Position numbers and translations under genes: made by a program. DNA of 23,132 bases from positions 1 through 23,132 of the forward strand of contig CAIJMQ010000029.1 in NCBI GenBank assembly GCA_903821905.1. Reading direction: 5' to 3'. Below, in pieces: positions 22,528 to 23,132 of this stretch. The stretch's first letter is position 1. Every line of letters begins with the position of its first letter. Source of the stretch: an uncultured bacterium (GTDB taxonomy: Bacteria > CAIJMQ01). Below the pieces are notes generated by a model. It saw only the letters and a list, made by a program, of their open reading frames with translations, made no database searches and was not told the DNA's origin.

Positions 22528-23132
22528 TATTTTTCTATTAAGCAATAATTAAACATAGGTATTAACTCATACTCGTCCATCTCGTTTGCCTGAAGTTTAG
22601 TCTTAACTTTTTTTAAGAAAAGTTTATTTAAATCCTCTATTCTTCTTCTTACCCTTCTTGAAATATCTTCCACTTCTCCTTTGGTATTTCCCATAGCGAA
22701 TTGCATCTCTGCTTTTGTGATATTGGGTTTAAGTTCTACTGCTTTGACTATTTCTCTTAATTCTTTTAACTTTCCAGTCTCAGCGATATCCCAAACATGC
22801 TTGGCTATATTCCATGCTGTGCCTCCGGTTCCCTTATGTTTAAGAACATAAGTCAAAATCCTGTATGTGAGCTTGCCCGGAGGGCATTTGTCTTTTCTAC
22901 CATTTATAAAAACTTGCGTGTGAGTTTCTTCTCTAATTACGAGTAAATTGTATTTTTTGGAATTTACTATTTTTTCTTTTTCGTCTATATCAATCGGTTC
23001 TCCTTTAGGTTTAGAATCTTTATACCAAACTTTATATTCCAGTTTCTCCTCTTCTGGGTCAACACTTTTAACGGAGGTACTATCGGTACGTGCTCGTCGT
23101 CTCTTATGCTCTTCTTCTCTTCCATGACTACC
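22524..23132 (-). CDS. Winged-helix DNA-binding protein, 5' partial
   Basis: The frame is open from its TAG at 22524-22526 to the right edge (203 codons without a stop), so the start is outside. A TTG at 22856 is in frame but only internal. The N-terminal visible part is charged (REEEHKRRAR, then DPEEEKLEYKVWYKDSKPKGEPIDIDEKEK by segments); then KCPPGKLTYRILTYVLKHKG and GTAWNIAKHVWD lead to EVEDISRRVRRRIEDLNKLF. This order resembles the OmpR-type winged helix (helix, HVW turn, then an RxRRxI recognition helix). It may be a regulator of the element. No receiver domain is visible within the window. Confidence 0.6.
   Translation of the reverse strand, partial: GSHGREEEHKRRRARTDSTSVKSVDPEEEKLEYKVWYKDSKPKGEPIDIDEKEKIVNSKKYNLLVIREETHTQVFINGRKDKCPPGKLTYRILTYVLKHKGTGGTAWNIAKHVWDIAETGKLKELREIVKAVELKPNITKAEMQFAMGNTKGEVEDISRRVRRRIEDLNKLFLKKVKTKLQANEMDEYELIPMFNYCLIEKY

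Noticed and set aside
22524-22856. A complete 110-aa gene starting at TTG 22856
   Set aside because: The frame continues open to the right edge with sensible protein sequence, so this is only the 3' part of a longer gene.
13709-23132. Integrase, relaxase or type IV secretion genes, or a CRISPR array
   Set aside because: None of the reading frames shows tyrosine/serine recombinase, relaxase or T4SS motifs, and no spaced repeat array was seen.

Overview
The window is AT-rich bacterial DNA. Gene content (class III adenylate cyclase with a CHASE2 sensor, GAF histidine kinase, branched-chain amino-acid genes, U32 protein, SppA) fits an uncultured Gram-negative-type or candidate-phylum bacterium. 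The phylum cannot be fixed from the sequence; an Omnitrophota- or Elusimicrobiota-like source is only a guess. The window divides at a tRNA-Leu gene (13625-13708) into a chromosomal left part and an accessory right part.

Left part (1-13708). A CHASE2 adenylate cyclase cut by the left edge is followed at once by a GAF-HATPase histidine kinase. Next come a lone leuC, a three-gene ABC-2 exporter (two permeases and an ATPase), and, on the minus strand, a proteasome-fold Ntn-hydrolase-like protein and a U32/RlhA-like protein. A near-consensus promoter (9808-9836) then starts ilvB-ilvN-sppA-Yip1-like, which ends at tRNA-Leu(CAG).

Right part (13709-23132). Nearly everything to 21984 lies on the minus strand, so transcription runs towards the tRNA. 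In transcription order: a 68-aa protein, a 58-aa one-knuckle zinc-finger-like protein, a sigma-region-4-like regulator whose leader can fold into a two-helix hairpin over its ribosome binding site and start, a phage-type DNA methyltransferase, a small membrane protein, a RING/FYVE-like eight-ligand zinc-finger protein, a HerA/TraD-like ATPase, and a PD-(D/E)XK nuclease-like protein. After a 140-bp gap comes an overlapping ubiquitin-type cassette: ubiquitin-like domain fused to an E2-like domain, JAMM/JAB peptidase, and E1/ThiF enzyme, followed by a small excisionase-like HTH protein. At the right end are a plus-strand helix-hairpin-helix protein and a minus-strand winged-helix protein open at the right edge.

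The strongest unexplained signals are four. First, a ubiquitin-conjugation cassette sits in one element with a cross-brace zinc finger that could act as an E3, plus an ATPase-nuclease pair. Second, a composite element (GGTTATAAA, exactly 9 variable bases, then a 20-base block with 17 of 20 identical) occurs twice, just upstream of the methyltransferase and the Ubl-E2 gene, suggesting that the two transcription units are co-regulated, perhaps by the sigma-like protein. Third, there is the RNA fold over the sigma-like gene start. Fourth, paired repeats lie in the divergent control region at 22032-22110. tRNA adjacency, an 11-bp-period direct repeat and the excisionase-like gene suggest a tRNA-integrated element, but no integrase and no second attachment site lie in the window.
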